Below are positions 28,229-36,309 of a stretch of 64,000 nucleotides of DNA, piece after piece. The stretch comes from Cerasicoccus frondis (GTDB lineage: Bacteria; Verrucomicrobiota; Verrucomicrobiia; Opitutales; Cerasicoccaceae). Positions within the stretch are counted from its first letter, which is position 1, and each line of letters starts with the position of its first letter. The stretch spans positions 124,001 through 188,000 of the forward strand of contig JAVDPC010000006.1 in NCBI GenBank assembly GCA_031296915.1, in the 5' to 3' direction. Both the position numbers and the translations under genes were made by a program. The notes under the pieces are model-generated. The model was not told the origin of the DNA. It made no database searches and saw only the letters and a list, made by a program, of their open reading frames with translations.

Positions 28229-29317
28229 ATGAAAAGTCTGCCTACTATCATCTTTATTGGCCTGCTGATCGCCGGAGGCTGGTGGACGTGGTCCCGGCTC
28301 GAAGAAGAGTCCGAGAACGCCAAGGCCAAACCACTTCAAACTTCAGAGGTGGAAATTGGCTCAATTGAGGACGTCGTCAGCGCTGGAGGATATGTCGAAC
28401 CGGTCATTTCGACCGAAGTGCGTTCCGAAATCACTGGCCGCATCGAAACGATTCACATCAAGGACGGAGAAAGCGTTCAGGCCGGACAGGTGCTGCTCGA
28501 ACTGGAAAAGACCGAACGGCAGACCGAGCTCGAAGAAGCCAAACGCCTTTACGAGGCTCAGGATCTACGTCTGGAGCAAGCACGTCGCGACTACGCGCGG
28601 CTCGAAGACTTGCGCGCCAAAAACTTCACCAACGAAAAGGACTACCTCGATGCCAAAACTGAGCTTGGGCTCATGGAAATTGAGCTAGAAGTCCGCCGCG
28701 CACGACTGGAAAAAGCCAAAGATAATTTAGCGAAAACCACCATTCGCGCTCCGCACGAGGGAGTTGTGGGCAATTTCGACTTGAACCCAGGCCAAGTCAT
28801 CACCGGCGCCACATCCGTCAATCAGGGCACAACGCTGATGACGATTAATGACCTGCTCAAGCTCCACGTCCGCACTAAAGTCAATGAGCTCGACATCAAT
28901 AAAATTAAGTCAGGCATGCCTGCCCGAGTGAATTTTGACGCCCTGCCCGATGAAGAGTTCATCGGCGAAGTGTCTCAAATATTCAGCTACGCGGAATCCG
29001 AAGGCAACGAGCGCATTTTCCGCGTATTGGTGACCTTTGATGCTGGAGACGACCGCATTCGGCCCGGCATCAGCTCGACGGTGACAATACCGATTAGTGA
29101 AGTCCATGACGTGCCGGTGGTTATCCCCACTGCGCTATTCAAAGACCGCAATGGGTTCGTGGCCTACAAGCAAACCTCCCCCCGCCAATGGGAAAAAATT
29201 GTGGTGGAAACAGGCTTAAGCGATGTGCACCACGTCGAAGTCAAATCCGGCCTCGCGGTCGGTGATGTCGTTAGCCTGACCAAGCCAGAAACAGAGGAAA
29301 ACGACCAGGACTCTTAA
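28229..29317 (+). CDS. Membrane-fusion protein, MacA-like
   Basis: The 362-residue protein starts with one transmembrane helix (PTIIFIGLLIAGGWWTW). A lipoyl half follows with IHIKDGESVQAGQVLLELE near residue 78. A coiled-coil hairpin spans about residues 95-165. The second lipoyl half has TTIRAPHEGVVGNFDLNPGQ, and a beta-barrel and membrane-proximal domain complete it. This is the MacA/AcrA adaptor plan. It follows the TolC-like gene by 4 bp and precedes the ATPase by 13 bp. It should dock the FtsX-type permease encoded at 30047 to the TolC-like channel. The exported compound (macrolide, peptide or lipid) cannot be told from the sequence. Confidence 0.87.
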   Translation: MKSLPTIIFIGLLIAGGWWTWSRLEEESENAKAKPLQTSEVEIGSIEDVVSAGGYVEPVISTEVRSEITGRIETIHIKDGESVQAGQVLLELEKTERQTELEEAKRLYEAQDLRLEQARRDYARLEDLRAKNFTNEKDYLDAKTELGLMEIELEVRRARLEKAKDNLAKTTIRAPHEGVVGNFDLNPGQVITGATSVNQGTTLMTINDLLKLHVRTKVNELDINKIKSGMPARVNFDALPDEEFIGEVSQIFSYAESEGNERIFRVLVTFDAGDDRIRPGISSTVTIPISEVHDVPVVIPTALFKDRNGFVAYKQTSPRQWEKIVVETGLSDVHHVEVKSGLAVGDVVSLTKPETEENDQDS

Positions 29318-29330
29318 ATCTGCTCGAAGC

Positions 29331-30050
29331 ATGGCGCTGATCGAATTACAGGAAATCCGCAAGCACTACAAGATGGGCGACGAAACCGTGAAGGCGCTCG
29401 ACGGAGTGACGCTGGACATCCAGGCAGGTTCCTATGCTGCTGTGCTTGGCCCCTCAGGCTCCGGCAAATCGACGCTGATGCACTTGCTTGGCTTCATGGA
29501 TTTCCCCACCTCGGGCAAAATGCTGTTCGACGGAGACGACGTTTCCCGCCTCAGCTCCGCCAAACGCGCCTGGTACCGCGCCAACCGTCTGGGGTTCGTC
29601 TTTCAAACCTTCAACCTCCTGCCCCGCCTCAGCATCCTGGAAAATGTGCGCCTCCCGCTGGATTACGCCCGTAGCGGCGGAAAGCCCGACGACCGTGCGA
29701 AAGAAGCGCTGGACCGAGTGGGCATGACGCACCGCGTAAACCACCGCCCTGGACAACTCTCCGGCGGTGAACGCCAACGAGTCGCCATTGCCCGCGCCCT
29801 CGTCAATAATCCCAAGCTAATTCTGGCAGATGAACCCACCGGCAACCTCGACACCAAAAACGTCGAACGCGTCATGGAGCTTTTTGACGCACTGGTGGAC
29901 GAAGGCCAAACCTTAATCTTGGTCACACATGACCTGGAAGTCGCCCAACACGCCCGCTCCATCATTCTGGTGCGAGACGGAAACTTGGTCGGGACCGAAG
30001 AAGGAGGACCGCCAGACAGCCACCCCTCAAAAGGAGGCTCACAGTCATGA
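29331..30050 (+). CDS. ABC transporter ATP-binding protein, MacB/LolD type
   Basis: This 239-residue ATPase carries Walker A GPSGSGKSTLMHLLG near residue 42. Its Q-loop region is VFQTFNLLPRLS, the signature is LSGGERQRVAIARAL near residue 143, and Walker B is LILADEPTGNLD. The N-terminal LIELQEIRKHYKMGDETVKAL is typical of the MacB/LolD ATPase branch. It has a separate permease, encoded immediately downstream and overlapping by 4 bp (ATGA at 30047). The four-gene set makes a complete tripartite exporter. Confidence 0.9.
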   Translation: MALIELQEIRKHYKMGDETVKALDGVTLDIQAGSYAAVLGPSGSGKSTLMHLLGFMDFPTSGKMLFDGDDVSRLSSAKRAWYRANRLGFVFQTFNLLPRLSILENVRLPLDYARSGGKPDDRAKEALDRVGMTHRVNHRPGQLSGGERQRVAIARALVNNPKLILADEPTGNLDTKNVERVMELFDALVDEGQTLILVTHDLEVAQHARSIILVRDGNLVGTEEGGPPDSHPSKGGSQS

Positions 30051-31270
30051 TGATCGCAGGCGCAATCATCCACGGCATTCGCGAGATCAGCTCGCATAAA
30101 TTCCGCAGTCTACTGTCCATGATCGGCATCATTCTGGGCGTTGCTGCGCTCGTCGCGATGGTCGGCGTCGTGGAGGGCATGATGTCCGGCTTCCGAAAAA
30201 CATTTGAAGCCACGGGGGGCATTGAAAAAATGGAAATCGAGGACGCCGAGCCACCGATCGAACAGCAGCCCATTGCCCATCGCTCCCCGAAACGCACCCT
30301 GAAAGACTACTATGCATTGCAGGCGGCAATACCGAACGCCAGGCGCGTATCGGCGGAAAAAAACCTGAATTGGGCTCAGATGCAGAGCAGCAACAACCGC
30401 GACTGGTCTCGACTGCGCGGCACCACTCCAGAGACATTCGACATCGAACGCTTTTACGTCATGGATGGCGGACGGCAAATTTCGGACTGGGACGTTGTTC
30501 AGAAGAACCGCGTCATGGTCATATCCATGCGCAGCGCGAAGAGACTCTTCGGCAACGCCGCTGATGCAGTCGGCGAAACAGTGGTCGCACGAGGCGTCGT
30601 CTTCACCATCATAGGTGTCCTGGAGGAAGATCCCGCTGATTCATGGAGTCGCTCACGCACCACCTTCCTGCCCATTTCGACAGCTATCCATTATTTTGCG
30701 GAGCCGGATGACGACACCATCCACGACCTCGGGGTCCAGGCTAAGCATATGGAAGACATTCCAGAACTGAGCGACCAAATTGAACGCACCCTGGAAGTCA
30801 CTCATCGCGGTATTCGGGATTTCGCGGTCGAAACACGCGAGAAAGAATTAGAGGAATTCCAGCAGTTGGAGCGCTCCTTCGTCTACTCTCTGGGTGGGGT
30901 TGCCGCCATCACATTGCTGGTCGGCGGCATCGGCATCGCCAACGTCATGCTCGCCTCTATTTCACAGCGTATCCGCGAAATTGGCATCCGAAAGGCCGTT
31001 GGCGCTCGCGGCAGTGATATTTTCGTCCAGTTTGTCGCCGAAGCGCTGGTGATCAGTATCATCGGCGGATTTATTGGCATCATTGCCAGCGTCGGCCTAG
31101 TCGAGCTTTTGCGGGAATTCATGCCCGAAGATAAAGGGCACGTGGCGCTTTCCGCCAAAGCCATGGGCTGGGGCTTCATGTTCAGCGTGGTCGTGGGTTT
31201 CCTGTCAGGCGTATTCCCGGCAATCAAAGCTGCCCGCCTGCCGGTAATCGACGCGTTACGCTACGAATAA
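30047..31270 (+). CDS. ABC transporter permease, MacB-like
   Basis: The 407-residue protein has the FtsX/MacB topology. There is one helix near residues 20-45 (SHKFRSLLSMIGIILGVAALVAMVG), then a large periplasmic domain of about 230 residues, then three C-terminal helices. The second helical block begins VAAITLLVGGIGIANVM and contains EIGIRKAVGARG, a MacB signature. It ends with PVIDALRYE, the usual MacB tail. With the ATPase it overlaps and the MacA-like adaptor, it would use mechanotransmission to push a substrate through the TolC-like channel. It is the last gene of the operon; a 4-bp gap separates it from a converging gene. Confidence 0.9.
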   Translation: MMIAGAIIHGIREISSHKFRSLLSMIGIILGVAALVAMVGVVEGMMSGFRKTFEATGGIEKMEIEDAEPPIEQQPIAHRSPKRTLKDYYALQAAIPNARRVSAEKNLNWAQMQSSNNRDWSRLRGTTPETFDIERFYVMDGGRQISDWDVVQKNRVMVISMRSAKRLFGNAADAVGETVVARGVVFTIIGVLEEDPADSWSRSRTTFLPISTAIHYFAEPDDDTIHDLGVQAKHMEDIPELSDQIERTLEVTHRGIRDFAVETREKELEEFQQLERSFVYSLGGVAAITLLVGGIGIANVMLASISQRIREIGIRKAVGARGSDIFVQFVAEALVISIIGGFIGIIASVGLVELLREFMPEDKGHVALSAKAMGWGFMFSVVVGFLSGVFPAIKAARLPVIDALRYE

Positions 31271-31274
31271 GCCT

Positions 31275-31904
31275 CTATTCTGGCTGAGCGGGCAGCTTGG
31301 GCAGGACTAATTCTGTGTAACCCGCCGGAGGAAGGAATTCTGAGTCGGCCACCTCCCGCTCCACTAGCTCGGTTGCCTCCATCTTCATCATCAGATCCCC
31401 ACTGCGGTTATAATTCTCCATTCTCATGGTGAGAACGTCGGTGCTTCCAAAGACCTCCTTCATTTGCTCGGTCAATCCCTGAGTCACTCCTGGCATTTTG
31501 GCGAAAGCCACATTTTGTATGCTTGCGGTGGCTGAAATGATAAACTTGCCGCCATTCTCTTCCACCAAGACAAACTTCCGAGTTGGTAGCCCCAGGATTT
31601 CCTCCTCGCCTTCGATGATGTGCACCTCGCCCTCAATCACCAAATCGTCGCTCGCCCCGATCTTCTGAACGATATACTGCCGGGTGTCGTCCATCAGGAT
31701 AATGATTTCAGCCTTTTCACCATCGATGATCAATGCGCCACGGTTATCCGGCAGCTCATGCTTAATTTTGCTGCCTTTAGTGACTATCTTTGACTTGGCG
31801 GACTGCCCTCCGTTGGAATTCTCGATATAGATGTCGCCCGTAAACGCAATCAGGCTGGTGAATCCAAGCAAAGTCGCTGTAACCAATGAGACTAAAGATT
31901 TCAT
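31275..31904 (-). CDS. Exported DUF4412-like protein
   Basis: The ATG at 31904 opens MKSLVSLVTATLLGF, a clean signal peptide. An upstream start at 31967 would put 21 residues in front of it. The mature part of about 190 residues has the DUF4412 pattern: a first strand (GDIYIENSNGG), the KIKHELPDNRGALIIDGEKAEIIILMDDTRQYIV segment, and a later GLPTRKFVLVEENGGKFIISA segment. It reads like a periplasmic beta-rich protein. It converges on the MacB-like gene with 4 bp between stops, and its promoter region is shared with the divergent gene at 32115. Confidence 0.65.
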   Translation of the reverse strand: MKSLVSLVTATLLGFTSLIAFTGDIYIENSNGGQSAKSKIVTKGSKIKHELPDNRGALIIDGEKAEIIILMDDTRQYIVQKIGASDDLVIEGEVHIIEGEEEILGLPTRKFVLVEENGGKFIISATASIQNVAFAKMPGVTQGLTEQMKEVFGSTDVLTMRMENYNRSGDLMMKMEATELVEREVADSEFLPPAGYTELVLPKLPAQPE

Positions 31905-32114
31905 GATGTGGATTTTACCAGATATTGCGTAAACGAATAGTCTAGAATCCGGGAAATATAAGCGCAAGCGACATTTAGCGGCAGAATTTCAAAAAAATGC
32001 GGCTCAAATGAATTTACGCCCCATAAAGGGGGTTGACAGCGATTGAGCACAAGGCACAACTGGTAGCCTTTTTTCCGAAACGCGTAATTCCCGCGGAGAC
32101 CCAACTGATCTTAC

Positions 32115-33869
32115 ATGCAGAACTTTGCTGACCAGTGCCTTGATATGGCCCAGGCCATCCTGAGCCACAATCTGGAAGCCATCAATGAAGATGGAACCAT
32201 TCGCCCGATCGAGGGCGAGCACTCACGCACGGACGAGCCCGGCCACGCCGCGCTAGCCATCGGTGAGTACTACCGTCTGACCAACGAAACCAAGTTCGGC
32301 GACTACGACCTCGTCGACCTCGTTGCGCGCACGATCACCGCGCAGACCTTTACCGATGAAGAGGCGGAAAACGGCTTGGCATACGCCGCGCTCGGTTTGC
32401 TGTCCTTCAGCCCGGCGAAGGAACGCAATCCCGTCTGGGAGCGTCTGCTCGAGCAGACTCAGGAAACGCTCGACAAGCGCCTGCTCCAACGCAGCGACTA
32501 CGATAACCACCTCCAGTCGTTCAACATCGCCAAAGCCGTCACCCGCTTCTCCATGGGCCTCTCGAAAAAAGACGAGACCGGCAAGCTGGTTGACCGCTTC
32601 ATCGAGCGCATCAAGGAAAACAGCACCGCAGGCTTTATGGACGACGAGCCCACAGGCATCGGCGGCTGTTTCGACCTCTATGGCGTCCTCAGCTTCGTCT
32701 TTATCCGCCAGTCCCTGCAGTTGCACGCCAACATGCACCTGCGCGACCGCAAGCTGCCCAGCCTGCGCACACACGCCGAAAAATACCTGAAGATGCTGCC
32801 GGACATCGTCCGCATGGACGGCATGGGCTGGTCCTATGGCCGCGGCATCGGCGCCTACGGCCAGATGCACTGCATCAGCCTCATCCTTCAGGCCATTCGC
32901 GACGGTTGGATTACCGACACCGATAAGCCAAAGTATGTCGACCTGCTGCGTCGCCTCTTCCAATTCTTCTTCCTGACCTACGTTGACCGCGAACACGGAT
33001 TCCTCGTGATCCGCGACGACGAGCGCACCACCGGTGAAAACCACACCACGCGCATGGCGAATTTTGACGCCGCGCGCTACCTGTGCCAGTGGGCCCGTCT
33101 CGCCCGCTCGATCGGCGGCGCGATGGACGCCAAGCCTTCGCAACCCAAGCGGGTGAGCCGCTTTGTCGTGTTCGACAAGTCGCACAAGAAGGAGCAAGGC
33201 CTGTTCATGTATCACGACCCGGACAGCGGACTTCATATTCAGATTCCGCTGATCAGTCAGGGCCGTGAGCGCTTCAGTGACTCCCTCGCCTTCCCACATG
33301 CACCCGGCGTCATCGACTGGCCCGTTTGCAAGTATGCGCCGATCCTGTTGCCCGAGCTGACCTTTGGCGACAAGGTGATCATTCCATCCTTCTACGGAAA
33401 GCGTTGCACGATCCGCCAAGGCCTCCGCGGTGCCCTCACCTTCTCTTACGAGCAGCCCGACTTGATCACCAAGGACGAGCAATTCGTCAGTGGCCTGGGT
33501 TCCTGTAAGGTCACTTGGACCTTCACCGGTGGCAAAATGACCAGCGAATTCGTGTTCAGCGTGAAACAGCAAGTCTCCATGGACTCGATGCGTTACGTGA
33601 TTGCCCTGGGCATGCCACATAGCCAATACCGCCATGGCATGACGTTCACCAACGGACCGGAAGGCCTCCGCCCCGCCGTGGTCAAGGACGACTTCCATGC
33701 CGAGTGGGACACCGAATCGGTCACCGTCGACCCGGCTTACAAGACCTACTGGGGTAAGCTCCACTTCCTGCAATCGCTCAAGCGCGACCATCCGCTCATC
33801 ATGCGCCCCGGCCAGCAATACCGCCTCACGGTAGAGTTCGAGCCCGATTTGGCCATGGCCGACGAATAG
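32115..33869 (+). CDS. Unassigned protein, helical toroid plus beta-sandwich (lyase-like layout)
   Basis: The 584-residue protein has no signal peptide. Residues about 1-340 are helical with repeated patterns (YRLTNETKFGDYDLVD, DGMGWSYGRGIGAYGQMHCISL), as in alpha/alpha toroid enzymes acting on polysaccharides. Residues about 345-580 are beta-rich with RYVIALGMPHSQYRHGM. The arrangement recalls heparinase-like lyases and related hydrolases, but I see no certain catalytic motif and do not assign a family. Its codon use is strongly GC-biased at the third position, so a 577-codon antisense frame is open across nearly all of it; that is a shadow. A TTGACA at 32033 could be a -35 element but has no good -10 partner. 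Confidence 0.6.
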   Translation: MQNFADQCLDMAQAILSHNLEAINEDGTIRPIEGEHSRTDEPGHAALAIGEYYRLTNETKFGDYDLVDLVARTITAQTFTDEEAENGLAYAALGLLSFSPAKERNPVWERLLEQTQETLDKRLLQRSDYDNHLQSFNIAKAVTRFSMGLSKKDETGKLVDRFIERIKENSTAGFMDDEPTGIGGCFDLYGVLSFVFIRQSLQLHANMHLRDRKLPSLRTHAEKYLKMLPDIVRMDGMGWSYGRGIGAYGQMHCISLILQAIRDGWITDTDKPKYVDLLRRLFQFFFLTYVDREHGFLVIRDDERTTGENHTTRMANFDAARYLCQWARLARSIGGAMDAKPSQPKRVSRFVVFDKSHKKEQGLFMYHDPDSGLHIQIPLISQGRERFSDSLAFPHAPGVIDWPVCKYAPILLPELTFGDKVIIPSFYGKRCTIRQGLRGALTFSYEQPDLITKDEQFVSGLGSCKVTWTFTGGKMTSEFVFSVKQQVSMDSMRYVIALGMPHSQYRHGMTFTNGPEGLRPAVVKDDFHAEWDTESVTVDPAYKTYWGKLHFLQSLKRDHPLIMRPGQQYRLTVEFEPDLAMADE

Positions 33870-33881
33870 GTCGAGTGCGGA

Positions 33882-34433
33882 ATGAACATCAAGGTACAGT
33901 TGTCTAAAGAAGACTTTCTGTACTTTTCCAAAGCGGTATCTCTTGGTGCATATAGAGGTGGGCCTGCGCAGTCGCAGCAGGCTCATTTTACACCAGTCAT
34001 TATGATACTGGCATTTTCTATTGGCGTCATCGGAATTCTCTTATCGATCGGTCAAGAAGGTATCAACTCGGTTGCATTATTTGGCTTTGGCTACCTTGCA
34101 TCATGGTCTCTGCATGATTTTCTCATAAGGCTTCGAATGGCTCAAGCACAGCGCAATTTGGACGTTGATATGGAAGACCCCATGTTCGGACCTTCCTCAA
34201 ACTTCTTTACCCAAGACGAATTTCGACAAGAATCAAATTTTGGGTCTGTCAGCTATAGGAAAAGCAGTTTTAAACTTCTACACGAAGACAGTTCCTATCT
34301 GTTACTATTCTGTTCTGGAATGAAGGCCTTCATCTTTCCAAAAACACAACTGACTGATGAAGAACAAGCATTCATCAAAGAATGGGCAATCGGTATCCCA
34401 CATCGGAAAACTACATCATTCAATCCAGAATAA
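33882..34433 (+). CDS. YcxB-like membrane protein
   Basis: The 183-residue protein has a short polar N-terminus and two transmembrane helices (about residues 37-57 and 63-80). The cytoplasmic C-terminal domain contains SSYLLLFCSGMKAFIFPKTQL followed by TDEEQAFIKEWA. This is the pattern of the YcxB-like C-terminal domain, whose function is not established. The gene is markedly AT-richer than the genes on both sides, and sits tightly between the GC-biased upstream gene (12 bp) and hisF (3 bp). That could indicate separate acquisition; it could equally be relaxed selection. Confidence 0.6.
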   Translation: MNIKVQLSKEDFLYFSKAVSLGAYRGGPAQSQQAHFTPVIMILAFSIGVIGILLSIGQEGINSVALFGFGYLASWSLHDFLIRLRMAQAQRNLDVDMEDPMFGPSSNFFTQDEFRQESNFGSVSYRKSSFKLLHEDSSYLLLFCSGMKAFIFPKTQLTDEEQAFIKEWAIGIPHRKTTSFNPE

Positions 34434-34436
34434 GCC

Positions 34437-35195
34437 ATGCTAAGCGTACGCATCATCCCCTGCCTAGACGTCCACAATGGGCGTGTCGTTAAAGGCGTAA
34501 ATTTCGTCAATCTCATCGATGCGGGTGATCCGGTTGAGCAGGCTAAGGCTTACGAAAAACAAGGCGCGGATGAGCTGGTTTTCTTGGACATCACGGCCTC
34601 AAGCGACGAACGCAACATCATGCTCGATGTCGTGGAGCGCACGGCGAGTGAGTGCTTCATGCCGCTGACCGTGGGTGGTGGCCTGCGCTCCATCGACGAC
34701 ATTCGCGCGATGCTCAATGCTGGTGCGGACAAGATTTCGCTCAACACTTCGGCCGTGAAAACGCCGGAGTTGATCAAGGAAGCCTCGGACAAATTTGGCA
34801 ACCAGTGCATCGTTGTGGCCATTGACGCCAAACGCGTAGCTCCCGGCAAATGGGAAGTCTTTACGCACGGAGGGCGCACCCCTACGGGCCTCGACGTCAT
34901 CGAGTGGGCGCAGAAGGTCACTGAGTTGGGCGCCGGCGAAATCCTGCTCACCAGCATGGACGCAGATGGCACGAAGGACGGCTACGATTGCGAACTCACC
35001 CGCACAGTCAGCCAAGCCGTGACGATCCCCGTCATCGCCAGCGGCGGCGCGGGCAAACTGGACCACTTGGTCGATGTGCTCAAGGAGGGCAAGGCCAGCG
35101 CGGTGCTCGCGGCGTCGATTTTCCACTTTGGCACATACACCATACGTGAAGCCAAAGAAGCGCTCGAAGCGGCCGAATTGCCAGTGCGTTTGTAA
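34437..35195 (+). CDS. hisF: Imidazole glycerol phosphate synthase cyclase subunit HisF
   Basis: This 252-residue TIM-barrel protein begins [20 protein letters not shown], with the catalytic Asp11 in the LDV motif. The second catalytic Asp is in VVAIDAKR near residue 130. The phosphate-binding loops are TVGGGLRS (near 77) and [10 protein letters not shown] (near 202). HisF, with HisH, closes the imidazole ring and yields imidazole glycerol phosphate and AICAR, linking histidine and purine synthesis. HisH and the rest of the pathway are not in the window. It follows the YcxB-like gene by 3 bp with no obvious Shine-Dalgarno sequence. Confidence 0.96.
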   Translation: MLSVRIIPCLDVHNGRVVKGVNFVNLIDAGDPVEQAKAYEKQGADELVFLDITASSDERNIMLDVVERTASECFMPLTVGGGLRSIDDIRAMLNAGADKISLNTSAVKTPELIKEASDKFGNQCIVVAIDAKRVAPGKWEVFTHGGRTPTGLDVIEWAQKVTELGAGEILLTSMDADGTKDGYDCELTRTVSQAVTIPVIASGGAGKLDHLVDVLKEGKASAVLAASIFHFGTYTIREAKEALEAAELPVRL

Positions 35196-35243
35196 ATCGA
35201 TTCCCATTGATTTAAGAACCGCATTAGCTAGGTTTCTAGCGAT

Positions 35244-36308
35244 ATGCCTAGCCTTCGCCCAACTGCGCTCAATGCCCTGCTCGGTATCGCCGCCACGGTG
35301 ATCATTATTGCGGGTCTGCGCGCTGCAGCTTCGATTGTCGTGCTGTTCCTGTTGGCGGTGTTCCTGGTGATTTTGATCGCCCCCATCTACTTCTGGCTGC
35401 AACGCAAAGGCGCGCCATCCTGGGCGGCGCTAATCGTGCTGATCCTCAGCATGCTCGGCATCGGTATGTTCACGGCGAGTTTCTTTACCAACGCCATCAA
35501 TGACTTTGCAGGCAACCTAACGAAATACCAGAAGGAACTCACCGTTCAAATTAACCTCGGTGTCGAGTGGCTTGAAGCACATGGCGTTGAAGTGGAAGAA
35601 GATCTGGTGGCCAAAACCTTGGACACGAAGGCTCTCTTTGCTCAAACGGCAAACCTCCTCCGCTCGGTCAGCGTTCTACTGTCGAACGCCTTCGTGATCA
35701 TCCTAATCGCCATTTTTATCCTGATGGAAGCGGCGCGGCTGCCGGATAAGATTCGCCACCTCCCCGGCATGACCAACGACTACCTCGAAGATCTCGAACA
35801 AATCGTGGATAATGTGCGTCAATATATGGGCATGAAGGCAGTTATGAGCGCCTTAACCGGCGTTCTCGTCACCATCCTACTCACGGTGATGGGCGTCGAT
35901 TATCCAGTGCTACTTGGCGTGCTCGCGTTTTTATTTAACTTCGTACCCAGCATCGGCTCCATCATTGCGTCTATTCCCGGCATCCTATTGGCGCTGGTAT
36001 TACACGGCGTAGCCGATGCGGCGATTGTCACCGTCGGCTATGTCTTCATTAATGTTGGGATTAGTAATGTGCTGGAGCCACGCTACATGGGCAAAGGGCT
36101 AGGCCTCTCGCCGATGATCATTATTGTAACCCTGTTTCTTTGGGCTTGGATTCTGGGCCCGATTGGTATGCTGCTTTCTGTGCCCTTGACCATGGCAATC
36201 AAGGTCGCGCTCGAAGCCAGTGAGAAAACACGCGGCATTGCCTACCTAATGTCCGACACCGTTCCCCAAGCGGAAGACTCGTCTCCAGAAAAGAAACCGG
36301 ACGCGTAA
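35244..36308 (+). CDS. AI-2E family transporter (PerM/YhhT type)
   Basis: The 354-residue protein has about eight transmembrane helices. Two lie at the N-terminus around residues 10-60, with a hydrophilic helical segment of about 90 residues between the third and fourth. The family's central region has VLVTILLTVMGVDYPVLLGVLAFLFNFVPSIGSIIASIPG, which is characteristic. It ends with a charged tail. The AI-2E family was named after TqsA, a proposed exporter of autoinducer-2. Many members transport other solutes or ions, so the substrate is open. Its stop is 1 bp from the end of the converging fused adaptor gene. Confidence 0.85.
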   Translation: MPSLRPTALNALLGIAATVIIIAGLRAAASIVVLFLLAVFLVILIAPIYFWLQRKGAPSWAALIVLILSMLGIGMFTASFFTNAINDFAGNLTKYQKELTVQINLGVEWLEAHGVEVEEDLVAKTLDTKALFAQTANLLRSVSVLLSNAFVIILIAIFILMEAARLPDKIRHLPGMTNDYLEDLEQIVDNVRQYMGMKAVMSALTGVLVTILLTVMGVDYPVLLGVLAFLFNFVPSIGSIIASIPGILLALVLHGVADAAIVTVGYVFINVGISNVLEPRYMGKGLGLSPMIIIVTLFLWAWILGPIGMLLSVPLTMAIKVALEASEKTRGIAYLMSDTVPQAEDSSPEKKPDA

Positions 36309-36309
36309 T

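Noticed and set aside
32033..32061. TTGACA as a promoter for the gene at 32115
   Set aside because: The -10 position (ACAACT) does not match TATAAT well enough.
32253..33986. 577-codon open frame antisense to the toroid-like gene
   Set aside because: It is fully opposite a strongly GC-biased gene, and its composition (Val/Ala/His/Leu-rich, no motifs) fits a shadow frame.
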